From Nilaparvata lugens (taxonomy: Eukaryota > Arthropoda > Insecta > Hemiptera > Delphacidae): 64,000 nucleotides of DNA. The stretch is taken from the NCBI RefSeq assembly GCF_014356525.2, contig NC_052504.1:61243637-61307636 (forward strand), in the 5' to 3' direction. A program made the position numbers and the translations under genes. Shown here piece after piece: positions 1 to 11,018 of this stretch. Below the pieces are notes generated by a model that saw only the letters and a list, made by a program, of their open reading frames with translations, searched no databases and was not told the origin of the DNA. Position 1 is the stretch's first letter, and every line of letters starts with the position of its first letter.

Positions 1-690
1 TAATAGGATCCAGAAATTTTAATAGGGAAGCTAATAATAATTATTATCCATTTTACAGACCTATATTTTCGAAATTTTCGGCCGAGCGGCTACCGAAGAA
101 CGGAAAGATGACCATGATTGCAGATCATATTGTGATAATATGATTTAGCATCTAAAGTTACCAGCTGTATAACAAACACGTCACCCTGTGATAAATTGTG
201 TACTGGTATTGAAATGGTAGTTTGAAGTTGAAGTTAATGTAGTTAATTGGTACCAGCTGTAGATAACCTTAGATCACCTATACAAATAATTATCACTCCC
301 CTATCATTGAGAAACTGGAGAATGTTGGAAAAAAATTATTCACCTCATGAAAGAGAGTTGTTCATATTGCATGACTAATTCACATTTTTTTACATTTAGC
401 TTAGCTTATATTCATCCTAAAATGGAAGATGGAAAGAATATGGAATTCTGTGTAATTCATCGTACATCGCATATTCCTTGGACCATCTATCGACAATCAA
501 CAACTATGAAAACATTAAATTCATGTTTGAAACACTGATTTAATCTATCTATTTGTTTTCTGATTTATCACTCTACTGATAAATATTACTATCAATTGAT
601 TGAGAAGAATATGTTCTCGGAATAATAAATACTGCATGACTAAGCATATAGGAAGTCCGTATTGAGATTTAAATGGAAATATTGATTGTC
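1..690. other. AT-rich sequence without recognisable gene
   Basis: Only short chance reading frames occur here. The longest is about 63 codons and resembles no family I know. No tandem repeat, hairpin or element end was noticed. Confidence 0.5.
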
Positions 691-701
691 AGATGAATAT
701 C

Positions 702-905
702 ATGATTCACCGAATAAAGTCAAGTGTGACAAGAGATACCTTGGTTTTCTGGCGCTACGAAGCTCGCCGGGTAAGCACACCGGTATATATCATCATGAAA
801 GTGATACCGATTCTAGGTACCTTGGTCCCCTAAATGATTCACCAAATAAAGTCAAGTGTGATGAGATACATTGACTTTTTGGCGGTACGAAGTTCGCTGG
901 ACCAA
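702..905. repeat. Two-copy direct repeat, about 132 bp apart
   Basis: Two blocks of about 70 bp starting near 702 and 834 share the ordered landmarks ATGATTCACC, AATAAAGTCAAGTGTGA, GAGATAC, CTGGCGCTACGAAG (second copy TTGGCGGTACGAAG) and TTCGC/CTCGC. They differ by scattered substitutions, so this is an old duplication. The small ORF over it (686-874) is a by-product of the repeat. Confidence 0.7.
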
Positions 906-1463
906 CTAGTTGGAAATGAAGCTTAAACTTTATTATATTTCAAAAATCTTTATGAGACGAACAATCTATCCTGGATAATAATTTATCCATCGATTAAGTT
1001 GGTGTAATCGAATCTTTCTGAGATCATCGTACTAGCAAAAATAATTAAATGTAATTGTGATAATTATGAAGGTAGTATTACAGAAATGCCTTGACAGGTA
1101 TGCTCCAAGTTGTACAGAGTTAGATATTCACCCAAAATTCAGGACACTTAGTAAAATGACAATTTGCGGGAGTCTTAGAAAAGTCTTAGAGTTACATTAC
1201 ATTACTTTACAAAGAATACATTACTTTTATAGTAGTGTATTGTTGAAGAAATAACTATTAGTGTACTTTTTTCTTTCTATTTCCATTTAGCCTTGTGTAT
1301 GTCAAGTAGAAGATCCGGTGAGATACTATTCCTCTTCACAGGCAATCATAAAATATATTATCAATTCCGACACTGGATTGAAAATGACATTCAACCCACT
1401 TCATATTAAACCCACTTTACATTTTTTACTGATGAATGTATGTGATATCCTGTTTTTTGGCTA

Positions 1464-1490
1464 ATAAATTTATTTATTTATTTATTTATA
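1464..1490 (+). repeat. (TTTA)n tract after AATAAA, probable retroelement 3' tail
   Basis: The tract follows CTAATAAA directly and ends abruptly in unrelated sequence. This is how insect CR1/Jockey-like retrotransposons end, and element B in this window ends the same way near 8290. Nothing coding was recognised in the roughly 150 bp upstream, so the parent element is unknown. Confidence 0.45.
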
Positions 1491-1572
1491 GTCGATTGCA
1501 ATATCCATCTCCCTTATGTGGATGCATTTATTAGCCTATCTGTAATGATTGTTGGGTAACTTATGGGGTAGC

Positions 1573-1800
1573 TTCAGTATTTTGCACATGTGATGCGCAA
1601 TTAAAAGTACAGATTCCTGCAGTTGATCATGGATGGCAAGATTGAAGGAAGACGCCGGCCTGGAAGTAGGAAAACATCCTGGTTAGAGAACCTGAGAGAG
1701 TGGTTCAACATTGACTGCTTCGAACTGCAGTCAATAGAATCCAGATTGTATTGATGATCGCCAATCTACGTCGCGAAGCGGGCATATAGAAGAAGAAGAA
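1573..1800 (+). pseudogene. 3' end of an RTE-type endonuclease/reverse transcriptase ORF (relic)
   Basis: Frame 1 from about 1573 reads QYFAHVMRN, a stop, KYRFLQLIMDGKIEG, RRRPGSRKTSWLENLREWF. This is the familiar tail of the insect/vertebrate-type RTE-like endonuclease-RT proteins (FGHVMRN..., GKIEGRRRPGRRKxSWLxNLRxW). After a stop near 1753 a neighbouring frame continues LMIANLRREAGI*, so a frameshift is present as well. It ends in AAGAAGAAGAAG at about 1788-1800, a plausible simple-repeat tail. It is a severely 5'-truncated dead copy: catalytic RT and endonuclease domains are absent. The family-level call rests on the tail motif only. Confidence 0.75.
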
Positions 1801-3490
1801 ATTCTGTGACACATAATAGTATGCTATATTTTGAATAATACGTTTTGGAATAGAAATGTGTCATTCTCGTCACAGTTCGATGAACTTATTCAGATTTCCA
1901 TTTGAATATAGATGGATAGGTTGTATAACCGTATACCAGAAAAGTGTGAGATCATTAAATAACTTTAGAAGGTCTGCAGCATCATAGATGCTTTGTTATC
2001 ATTAAATTGGAGCCAATTGCTTCTTACAAAGTTCAAGCGGAGTTTCATGTGACATACATTTTGTGCTCGTTCCATTTAATAAGGGAAATGCTATTTGAGG
2101 TGGCACAACGCACTGGTTGGTTTATTTAGATACTTGTTCAACCGTATCGAAATGACGTTCTGTATCATATTTCATGATATAGAACGACCCAATCACATTC
2201 AATTTCCTTCACTTTGTTAATGGGCAAAGCTATCTGATTGTTATATGTGAAATTCATATGAAGCTTCCTATCATCTTCATCCTACATCTCTTTGCGGGAT
2301 CCATTATGTAACATTAATATATTTGGCTGGATTGAAAAAACTAAATAAAAATTTTTTGTAGCTCAAAGCAGTATAAAAAAGGAAGAGTGGGATATGCTTT
2401 CCATATCCTAGTGTTTGATTGATCAGTATAGATCAGAGTATAAAAGAACTTGTATTTTGCTTTCAGAAACGATTGGAAAACGGAGTTTTCTATTCCAGTA
2501 CTTTATATAGATGGAAATTACTGAAATACTGTATTGCATTTATTCAAATGCTAATTATTTGCAGCATTTAATTCGGATTCTTGTTTGAAAATAATCAATA
2601 ATAACCAGTACTTTATATTGTTGCATACAATATTAATTAGAAAAAACTACTATCAACATTAGAGACTCTCCATTACAGTTTTTCAAATGTCACCTGGTCT
2701 TATATATCAACCCATTTTTATTCATATAAGTACTATTCCAGTTGATGTGGAAGATGGAAGTTTCATCAATATTATCAAGCTCAAGATCATCTTAATCATT
2801 ATTATCAACATCATTCTCATACTAATTATCGTTATTTTCGTATTATAATGATAACCTTTCTGCATATTTTATATTGTCTTTGAGACTATATATATATAAT
2901 ATTATTTGATTCTGGTATTGCCATAAAACAGACTGTGATAATTTTAACGTATTTTGGTGATACTTTACTTGGTCTGTTGGTGGTTGAATGTTGACGATTC
3001 AATGTTCACTTTTGGGATTGACAGAGTCGCTTGTTGAAGGAACAATTTATTTTCAATAACAGAAACTGTGAAGGGACGTGATATAACGAAATGGGAAGGA
3101 CAATGGAACACGACACCTTTTCGTCTTGGCCTTCACATCTTGAACGGTTCCGGTGCGTTATAAAAGTGTTTTATGAGCGCAGCGGAAAACAAACAAAAAC
3201 ACAGAAAATTCCAATTTGAGAGAAAAAACGAGTTTTTCAGAAGAGAATTTCCCATGAAAAATTTGTCTCAGCCAGCTCGCTATTCTGGTCACAATAATTT
3301 CTTTTAGATAGATAAAGAATTTATTTTTCACTTCAAAAAACAATACAAAATAAGATAAAATTAAATACATTATCATTCGTCAACAATCAATAGGCCTACC
3401 ATAGTTCATAATAATCCGAAAATTCTTAGGCATAGCCGAAGCCGTCAGCCGGAGTTGATAGTTATTTAATCTATATCTCATCCTTATCTT
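1801..3490. other. AT-rich non-coding stretch
   Basis: No coding region, RNA gene or element terminus was recognised. There is a short (AT)n run near 2888-2900. The minus-strand ORF at 3158-3376 has no recognisable similarity and skewed composition, and is treated as chance. Confidence 0.45.
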
Positions 3491-3495
3491 CTAGT

Positions 3496-4880
3496 TACTT
3501 TCCTTGCCCTATTACCATAGGTAAGGGAAGTATTGCTTTCCAAAAAAAATTAAGGTACCCTAATTTCATGTTTTCTATACGTTTCAAGGTCCCCTGAGTC
3601 CAAAAAAATGATTTTTGAGTGTTGGTCTGTGTGTGTGTATGTGTGTGTGTGTGTATGTGTGTATGTCTGTGAACACGATAACTTCATTCCTAATTAACCG
3701 ATTTACTTGAAATTTTAAACTCAAGGTCCTTATACCATGAGGATCCGACCATAAGAAATTCAATAAAATCCAATTCTAGATGGCGGAAAAAATGGCGGAT
3801 AATTACTAAAAAACCATGTATTCCACGTTTTTCTCGAAAACGGCTCTAACGATTTTCTTCAAATTTATACCATGGATAGCTATTTATAAGCCCTATCAAC
3901 TGAAATGAGTCTTATTTCTGGGAAAATTGCAGGAGCTCCGTAATATTCTTGTGAAAAATGGCGGATAATCACTAAAAAACCATGCTATTCACGGTTTTCT
4001 CGAAAACGGATTTAACGATTTTCTTTAAATTCATACCATGTATAGCTATTTATAAGCTCTATCAACTGACATGAGTCTCATTTCTGAGAAAATTTCAGGA
4101 GCTCCATAATATTCTTGAGAAAAATGGCGGATAATGACTAAAAATCCATGTTTTTCACCGTTTTCTTGAAAACGGCTCTAACGATTTTCTTCAAATTCAT
4201 ACCATGGATAGATACTCATAAACACTATCAACTGGCATGAGTCTCATTTATGGGAAAATTCCATGAGCTCCGTAATATTCTTGAGAAAAATGGCAGATAA
4301 TGACTGAAAAACCATGTTTTTCACGGTTTTCTCGAAAACTGCTTTAACGATTTTCTTCACATTTAAACCATGGATAGCTAAGCCCTATCACATGACATGA
4401 GTTTTTCTCCTGGGGAAATTGCTGGAGCTCCGTAATATTCTCGAGAAAAATGGCGGATAATTACTAAAAAACCATGTTTTTCACGATTTTCTCAAAAATA
4501 ACTTGACCGATTTTTTCAAATTCATACTCTGTATAGTTATTTATCAGCTCTATCAACTGGCATGAGTCTCCTTCCTGGGAAACCAATGGGGGGTCCACCC
4601 CATTCTTGGGAAATGGACTTAGTAACCTCCATCTCGTGCATGAGGTAGGTAGGTAGCGCAGTTCATAAAAAGAACACATAGTCGAGATATTTCATCTGTA
4701 GAACAGCTGTTTAGACGACTTTAAAAAAATGACAACTAAAAAAATCATCGAATTTCACAATTATTCACACAAAGAAAAAGCACTTTGAAAACAATTAAAC
4801 ATACACATATACAGAAGTCCGATCTTAGTTTCAAATTTGAGCAAGGAAAGTTGTGTGAGTGTACCACACCAGATTTTTTT
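3496..4880 (-). repeat. Interspersed repeat family, copy 1 (minus strand)
   Basis: Read on the minus strand, it starts near 4880 with AAAAAAATCTGGTGTGG and ends near 3496 with TAGGGCAAGGAAAGTAA. The same termini in the same order bound copies at 15013-15862 and 44813-46410. All three share an internal landmark GTCGGATCCTCAT / AAGGACCTTGA followed by a TG/CA-rich stretch (here 3628-3672). No protein is encoded, so this is a non-autonomous mobile repeat. The 3' end can fold (TACTTTCCTTRCC against GGCAAGGAAAGTA). Confidence 0.65.
3780..4610. repeat. About 166-bp tandem array (about 5 units) inside repeat copy 1
   Basis: The phrase AAATGGCGGATAATNACTAAAAA recurs with its ATG at 3792, 3958, 4124, 4290 and 4450, giving spacings of 166, 166, 166 and 160 bp. 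Each unit carries TTTTCTCGAAAACGG, TAACGATTTTCTTC, ACCATGGATAGCTA, CTATCAACTG and GGAGCTCCGTAATATTC in that order. The other two genomic copies have a single equivalent segment, so the array is a local expansion with satellite-like behaviour. Confidence 0.85.
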
Positions 4881-5283
4881 TGTCAAAGTTCTCACAGTAG
4901 GCTACAGAGTGAACAATGTCATGCGATAGCACTTAATAAGCTTTATAAGGCAACTGGGAAGTTAGCACTAAATATCAGTCACTCATAGCACAGTAGTCCG
5001 TCTATGCTTGGAATCTTATCATTTTCAGTTCATTTGAGAAACCTGAATTATTATTATAGGCCTAGAGATGAACTACACATTGATACAAAGTAAATTATTC
5101 TTACTTATTAATCGAACATACAAAAAATTCTTTATGAAATGAAGTGATGCAATGATAATTTGAACTCATTTGAACAATAAATAATCATCTTCAATAATAA
5201 ACCGATGAACAGTTTTCGGTTTGGGAAGAATATTTACAATGACATATTTATTTTCTATTATCCACAAGTATTATTATAGTACA
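4881..5283. other. Short non-coding spacer and putative 3' UTR of element A
   Basis: No gene. The part next to 5284 lies directly downstream (minus strand) of the element A stop codon and is probably its 3' untranslated region. No poly-A or simple-repeat tail was identified, so the 3' boundary of A is not fixed. Confidence 0.4.
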
Positions 5284-5290
5284 GCTATTT

Positions 5291-6898
5291 TTAGAAATTA
5301 AATTCATCCACAAGGAGCTTTCTATATCTCAATGTTACATTCACATATCCCGCTAGACTTTTCCAGTTTTTACCATTTAAATACTCTTGAACCATTTCAT
5401 CCGTTATCACCGAGCTTCCAAACCATTTTACTCGGTACTCTGATAGCACCTTACATTTTCCTATAAAGTGATAAATGTTTTCAATTTCTTGACTATTACA
5501 TAGTGAACAAATATAGCTGTTTTCCCCCCTATCTACTCCGAAATTCAAGGGCAATAATGACCCTCTCGCTCTGAAAATTATGTTAATCATCCTTCTTTTA
5601 TTTGAGTCGTTTAAATAATCTTTCATAACTGCGTTATTGGTTCTTAACGTATAATATATTTGATGAAACTGAGAATTTGAAGCTTTCTCCCACCAAGTTC
5701 CCAGTACATTACGGCGAATTTTATCAATTATATTGTCGCACGTCATCCCCCACCGATCTGGCTGAGTTATAGGGTCCACCCATCCCTCATTAAATTGATT
5801 AAATAATTGTTTCCATTCACTACACCAGCCACTATTACTCTGTACCACTAAGCTTGTTAATATTTTAGGGAATCTATGGTCAGGTAATGCAAGTGCTTTT
5901 AATATGTATTTGAAATGCATTTTTAGGGTCTGTAGCCACATAATATCCCTCCCGTTTTCTAAATATAGAATATAGTTGGGCGTATTCTGCGGTAACCCGA
6001 ACATTCGTTTCATGAAAAATCTATTGAAACATTCTACATCCTCCCTAAGTTGATACCCCCACACCTGACCAGCATACGTGATAGTTGTTCTACTCACTGT
6101 CTCAAAAACTTGCCATTTAGTGGATAACGGTACATCTTCGCTGACTATAAACTTCCGTCATAAACTATTAATACCGTATCTTGCTGATGTTAGCTTATTT
6201 GAAAAATGTTTGCTGAGGGATAAAGTGGGAGTGAACGTAACCCCTAGATATTTATACTCATTTACAATTTGAATGGGATCCTCACCATAGTACCATTTTT
6301 CATTTCGACTTAATCTACCTCCTTTCCTAAAAACCATAATCTTAGATTTATCTTTGTTTAATACTAAGTTCCATCGAAAACAGTACTGTTGCAGCCTATT
6401 TATCATACTTTGTAACTCCCTAATATTATCAGAAAATATCACTAAATCATCTGCATAAAGAAGGGAATTAATTTTAGAGTTCCCCACCCTCAATCCTCCA
6501 CCTACACATTCACAAATATCATGCGTGAAAATCGAGAACAAAATTGGAGAGAGTAGGCAGCCCTGTTTTAATCCGCTCTCAAATCTAATACTCCTTGTTA
6601 ACCCGTTTTCACACCATACAGAGGAGGACTCGTTTCTATATAAAGCTCTAATCATTCCTACGAATTTACTGGAGATTCCTATCTCAAGAAGTCTATAGAA
6701 CAGTGCTTCTCTGTCTATAAAGTCATAAGCGGCTTGGAAGTCAATGAAAAAACAGTATATTTTTTTACGCTGTACAGTAGTGAAATATTTTATCAAGCTA
6801 TACAGGACAAAAATATTATCTACGGCAGAATACCCTACTCTAAAACCCGCCTGATTCTCGGGGATAATTTTTCTCATTCTAACCCAATCCTCCAATCT
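5291..6898 (-). pseudogene. Element A reverse transcriptase core and C-terminal zinc-finger domain
   Basis: Reading from 6895, IIPENQAGFRVGYSAVDNI is the RT block before motif A. FFIDFQAAYDFIDREAL is motif A, GLKQGCLLSPILFSIF motif B, and YADDLVIFS motif C (YADD codons at 6446-6457). EYKYLGV is the thumb-side box. The frame is open to the stop at 5291 except for one TGA at 6158-6160, where element E has TGG, so a Trp codon became a stop. The C-terminal part holds CSLCN...H4C spacing (C-x2-C-x9-H-x4-C), a zinc knuckle seen in many LINE RT proteins, and ends ...LLVDEFNF. Apart from the single stop and the upstream insertions it is well preserved. Confidence 0.85.
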
Positions 6899-8315
6899 AG
6901 TAAAAAGTAATACTTTGACTTTGTTGAATTGTGGTGTTCCCCAAGGATCTGTACTGGGCCCGGTTCTATTTCTGGTTTATATTAATGACTTGTTCAACCA
7001 TAAATTCAAGGGATGTGTTACATCATTTGCTGATGACACAGCCCTGGTTTATGTTGCTAAGGATTCTCATATTTTGTGCAATATGATGCAGAGAGATCTA
7101 AATGATCTTAGCTTGTGGTTTGGAATGAACAGGTTGGCTCTGAATTCGAACAAAACTAAGTATATGTGCTTTTCCTTGTCTACCTCGGTTGACCTCCCTA
7201 CCCCGCTCAGGTATCATGATATGGATTGCTTGATGGGGCAGCGGAATTGTAATTGTGATGTTGTCTGCCGGACCAATTCTATCAAGTACCTAGGGTTAAT
7301 TTTAGATGATACTCTAACTTGGAGGCTCCATATCAAGAAGCTGAAGCAGGTTCTCTTTCTGATGCTGCGGAAATTCTATCACATAAGGCATATGTTTCCC
7401 GGTAATGTTGTCTCTAATATGTACTATGCATTTGTGCAGTCCAGACTTGGGTATGGTATTTCGTGCTGGGCATCCACTTATATATCTCATTTCTTGCCTT
7501 TGATTAGGCTGCAGAAGGCAATTATCCGTGTTATTTGCGGTGAGGGTGGGCGAGTCCACTCATTCCCACTTTTTAAAGCAAGATCCATCCTGCCGTTGAG
7601 ATATCTGTATGTCTTCAAGGTTCTGGCACTATTTTATAAGAAAAGTGGTAACCATGGACCTGATGTAGGCCTACCCTATTACACTAGGAATGCTGAGAGG
7701 GGGTTCATAACATTGCCTCGTTCTCATTGTACTTTGTTTCAGAAGAGCTTCGTTTTTTTGGGCCCGAAATTTTTCAACTGTCTTCCCACTGAAGTCAAAA
7801 ATGTAGCTAGTATTGCTTCTTTTAAATCTAGATTAAGATTGTGGTTGATGAATCGTTCACCGGGAGAGATTGAGGATCTTTTTGGAATTTTAATCTGAAC
7901 TTTATTCACTCGTTCTTCTTTTTTTTGATACACCATTGGAAGGTGTAAGCTATGATTTAACAAAATCAGCTCCATGTTGTATGAGTGTGTGTGTGTGTGT
8001 GTGTGTGTGGTTTTAATTATTTATTATATTTACTATTTGGTATCTTTCATGTTCATTGTCATTATTATTTTATTCCCATTATTTTCAGTTTATAATATCT
8101 CATGTGTGTACGCTAAGCGAATTCCCTATTTTATTTTCAATTGTGAGATATGCTCCTGTTTGCAGACAAAGTTCACTCTTTAGCAAACAGTATTGTATTC
8201 TTTGACTGTACACTAAGCATTTTTGTTGAATTCAATATTTGATTATTGTTATTCTGTAATGTACTTGTCATAGAATAAAGATTTATTTATTATTTATTTA
8301 TTTATATTTATTTAT
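6899..8315 (+). mobile_element. Element B: 5'-truncated CR1/Jockey-like retrotransposon nested in A
   Basis: It lies in opposite orientation to A and interrupts it between codons for LLER and LEDW. The left edge follows CCTCCAATCT and the right edge precedes TATCTTTCTAATAG. ATCT is common to both sides and may be a 4-bp target duplication or microhomology. It contains the 3' half of an RT ORF, about 380 bp of 3' UTR with a short (GT)n run (7985-8009), then AATAAAG and a (TTTA)n-like tail (8282-8314). The 5' truncation is typical of incomplete target-primed reverse transcription. Confidence 0.8.
6915..7898 (+). pseudogene. Element B reverse transcriptase, C-terminal half (5'-truncated)
   Basis: The open frame starts at RT motif B (CGVPQGSVLGPVLFLVYIND), continues with FADDTALVY (motif C, here FADD), LNSNKTKYMCF and IKYLGLILDDTLTW (thumb box). 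It ends with a Jockey/CR1-type tail: YYAFVQSRLGYGISCW, LQKAIIRVI, FNCLPTEVKN, SFKSRLRLWL. It is uninterrupted for 327 codons, so the insertion is fairly young. Motif A and the endonuclease are missing, so it cannot be active. The listed start is simply where the frame opens after the truncation point. Confidence 0.85.
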
Positions 8316-8588
8316 CTTTCTAATAGTATTCCTACAAATACTTTATAAACGGAATTTGTGAACGATATGGCTCTATAGTTATTAGGATTCTTGGTGTCGC
8401 CTTTTTTATGTAAGGGAAATATTATTGATTTATTAAAAGACTCAGGGAACGTACACTCATCATAAGTTTTGTTGAAAAATACATACAACAACTCCTTGAA
8501 TTCTAATGGTGCTTTTATGTAAAATTCAGGAGGGATCCTATCCTCTCCTGGCGCTTTTCCGTTTTTAAGCCTTTTCAGGGATATATCT
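8316..8588 (-). pseudogene. Element A, N-terminal RT block between insertions B and C
   Basis: The minus strand reads ISLKRLKNGKAPGEDRIPPEF, then FPESFNKSIIFPLHKKGDTK and NNYRAISFTNSVYKV. This is the first RT blocks, matching element E (MRNNKAPGDNRVPAEFYKN...). It is flanked at 8588 by the 5' end of element C and at 8316 by the tail of element B. The residues read beyond 8588 on this strand belong to C and are not coding in this frame. Confidence 0.85.
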
Positions 8589-8633
8589 GGTAGGATTGTA
8601 GGACTGGAGAATAATTCTAGGACAACCAATAAA

Positions 8634-8789
8634 ATGGCAAATAAAATAACACTAATCAATCCTGTCAATAAACAGACTCCTAGTCCAAGAGTCTCTACTA
8701 GGAATTATTTGAAAAAGAAGACACTGGAGGCAAACAACAAAATAGCATTGATTGACGAAAGCCCCATTGTAAAAACGATTACGCCTTAA
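8634..8789 (+). pseudogene. Element C ORF1, N-terminal 51 codons (in frame with the protease ORF)
   Basis: ATG at 8634 opens a 51-codon frame beginning MANKITLINPVNK and ending VKTITP, closed by TAA 8787-8789. The next codons (GAA, then ATG 8793) continue in the same frame into the protease. It is either the true ORF1 N terminus cut by a nonsense change, or an upstream ORF. The first is favoured because the only 5' leader left before 8634 is about 45 bp. The peptide is Lys/Asn/Thr-rich and matches no domain I recognise. Confidence 0.5.
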
Positions 8790-8792
8790 GAA

Positions 8793-9785
8793 ATGAATAA
8801 TAAGACACAAAAAAACCATCCTGTATTGAACACTGATATCAAGGAAATAGGAGTGAATACTGAAAACAAAATAAATTTGACTATTTCTATGCTAAATGGA
8901 GAATGGGTGACAGATGATGCCCTTCAGACTTATTTTAACTTAATGAATGATTCCATCGGCATTAGGTTCTCTATATGTGTACTTAACCCTATAATTGTAC
9001 AAGCGGTGAAATGCCTCGACGACATCTCTCATATAGTAAGACCATTGAGATTAGATATGAAAGAATACATATTTATTCCAATAAATGATGCAAAAAGTAC
9101 GGAATTGAAAGAAGAAGGCTGCCATTGGAGTCTTGTTGTTTACGTGCGGGCTCTAAGTAAATACTTTTATTTTGATTCGATTGGAAACCATAATTTTAAA
9201 GATGCGTCTATAGTTACAAAAAAATTGGTCAAATACATTCATGTTAATTCAAATGATGATATACCTCTGTTGCCCAAATTGACTCCGCAGCAGAATAATT
9301 CAGTGGATTGTGGTATTTACGTGATTTTAATAACAGATACAATTATTTCGAGAATACTCGGAACTGATGACTGTGAATTTGTCGATGAAAGCCTACTCAC
9401 ATTGCCTACATTTACCGATCTGGAAGTATGGACAAAACGAGCTCAAGTTGCTTCTATACTATTCACTCACGACACATCAGTATATTCTATTAAAAAGATC
9501 ATGCATATGCTGCTAAGGAACCATGCCAAACCAGATAATAATGAACACAACATGAAATATATTGCAAAACTGGAGAACAAATTGAAGACTATGGAAGAGA
9601 AGTTTCATCTTTCAATCAAAGAAAGTGTAAATACAGAATTATGCAGTGATATTTTTATTGGAGAGTATGCTAATTTAGACAAGCTAGATGTGATAAATCA
9701 GAACTTGAAAGATAATATTAAGAGCTTAACTGAGCGTATTGGGTCTTTGTCAATCTCGATTGAGGCTTTAGAGGCAGAAAATTGA
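8793..9785 (+). pseudogene. Element C ORF1: Ulp1/SENP-like C48 cysteine protease plus coiled coil
   Basis: 330 codons. The N-terminal two thirds follow the Ulp1/SENP fold order. A substrate-cleft block EWVTDDALQTYFNLM lies near residues 37-51 and IFIPIN near 93-98. HWSLVVY supplies the catalytic His111 with Trp112, and YFDSIG supplies Asp128. QNNSVDCGIYV supplies the oxyanion Gln167 and nucleophile Cys173 with the family's Q-x5-C spacing. All four catalytic residues are present. Residues about 255-330 are Lys/Glu/Leu-rich with a heptad pattern (coiled coil). The TGA stop at 9783-9785 falls inside that coiled coil; the frame continues into the esterase part, so the ancestral product was probably one fused protein. 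Family members cleave SUMO-like modifiers or act on viral or transposon proteins; the target here is unknown. Confidence 0.8.
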
Positions 9786-10559
9786 GCTCTAAGAAATGAT
9801 GTATTTAATGAAAAAAATGAAACAGATAGATATAGAATGCTCTATGATGAATTACACTGTAAATTGATAGAAAGTGATCAAACTATTTTCCAACCACAAA
9901 ATTTAGAGAGAGTAGGTCAAATATCTGATCACAACTCTATTTCAAATTTTAATTTTCGAGATGATTGTCGTAGTGTTCCTAATTTGTCCGAGCCAATAAA
10001 CAAGAGTCTCAAAAGGCGTATTAAACTCTTTATGGATAGTCAAGGAAGGAAGGTAGTCGATATTCTTATGCAGAATAAGGGTGATAATTGTGATGTCATG
10101 GGCACCCTAAAGCCTGGGGCTTGTTTCAGGAATGTAGCAGATGAGTGTGTGAGTGATTGCTCTGAAATGGGTCCACAAGATGCAGCAGTTTTTCTGGCTG
10201 GGGGTAATGATATTGCAAAAAATGAGGCCAAATCATTCATAACAGTACTACGTAGGAAACTTTTAGAAATGCGACACACAAGAGTCTTTGTCTTTGATAT
10301 TCCTCATAGGCATGATCTCCCCAGCTGGTCGTGCGTGAATAAATCAGTGGCGTGGGCAAATGTTGAGCTGCGAAAAATTTGCGATAATTTTAGCAACGTT
10401 ACCGTTTTGGAGTTGAGTGGACTTGGAAAGCGTTTCCATACCCGTCATGGGCACCATTTAAATAGGTTAGGAAAGCACTACATTGCAGCTAAGATATTGA
10501 ATGAGCTCTATGAAAAGGTGGATACTGTTGTAGGTGAGCCAATACCATTAAAAAACTAG
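9786..10559 (+). pseudogene. Element C ORF1 C-terminal part: SGNH-hydrolase (esterase)-like domain
   Basis: Same frame as the protease ORF; the first ATG after the TGA is 9837. In numbering from that ATG, KLFMDSQGRKVVDIL (63-77) carries the block I Ser (S68, MDS instead of GDS). FLAGGNDIA (119-127) is block III with the Gly-Asn pair (G123, N124). GHHLNRLGKHYIA (205-217) is block V with the catalytic His but without a clear Asp two residues before it. The same domain type is known from ORF1 of CR1-group retrotransposons, where its function is unsettled (membrane or lipid contact has been proposed). It ends at TAG 10557-10559, overlapping the start of the ORF2 frame. Confidence 0.75.
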
Positions 10560-11014
10560 ACAATTTAGCCGATATTGATACTGATCAATGTCGGCTGGAT
10601 ACAGGGAGTGATGAGGAACTGTCTGCACAAACAAATACTGAGTCGGAGTCTGAGAAATTGAAATTTATACACCAGAATATAAGATCACTGTACAATAAAT
10701 TGGATAGGTTAGAAATATTCATTGATTCAGAGAAGCCAGATTTTCTTATTTTATCCGAGCATGGTCTAAGGGATAGTGAGCTGAGTTGTACTACTCTGTA
10801 TAATATGCGCCTTATTGACAGTTATTGTAGAAAAAATAAGAATATGGGAGGGGTTTCTATATATCATAATATTAGTCAGCAACCATTGAGTATTCTGAAA
10901 GTTAATGTTGATGAGTACTGTATTGAGGGTTGCATTGAACTGGCCTGTTGTAGATTCAATTTAAAAAAAGAAAACATATATTCTGCTCGGTGTTTACCGG
11001 CCGCCAAACGGTGA
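10538..11014 (+). pseudogene. Element C ORF2, N-terminal endonuclease segment
   Basis: The frame is open from 10538, 22 bases inside the end of ORF1, and has no ATG before the conserved FIHQNIRSLYNKLDRLE (Asn of the APE endonuclease first block). Next come PDFLILSEHGL (catalytic Glu block) and GGVSIY. The frame then stops at 11014, while the next block (VYRPPNGD) is in another frame. The break maps to the A-rich run near 10960-10975, so one base was gained or lost. The initiation codon is unclear: reinitiation or frameshifting after ORF1 would suit the overlap. Confidence 0.8.
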
Positions 11015-11018
11015 CATA

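Noticed and set aside
3496..4880. Helitron assignment of the interspersed repeat (5' TC, 3' hairpin, CTAG at copy 1)
   Set aside because: The CTRR-like end is present only at copy 1; copies 2 and 3 end differently, so the class stays open.
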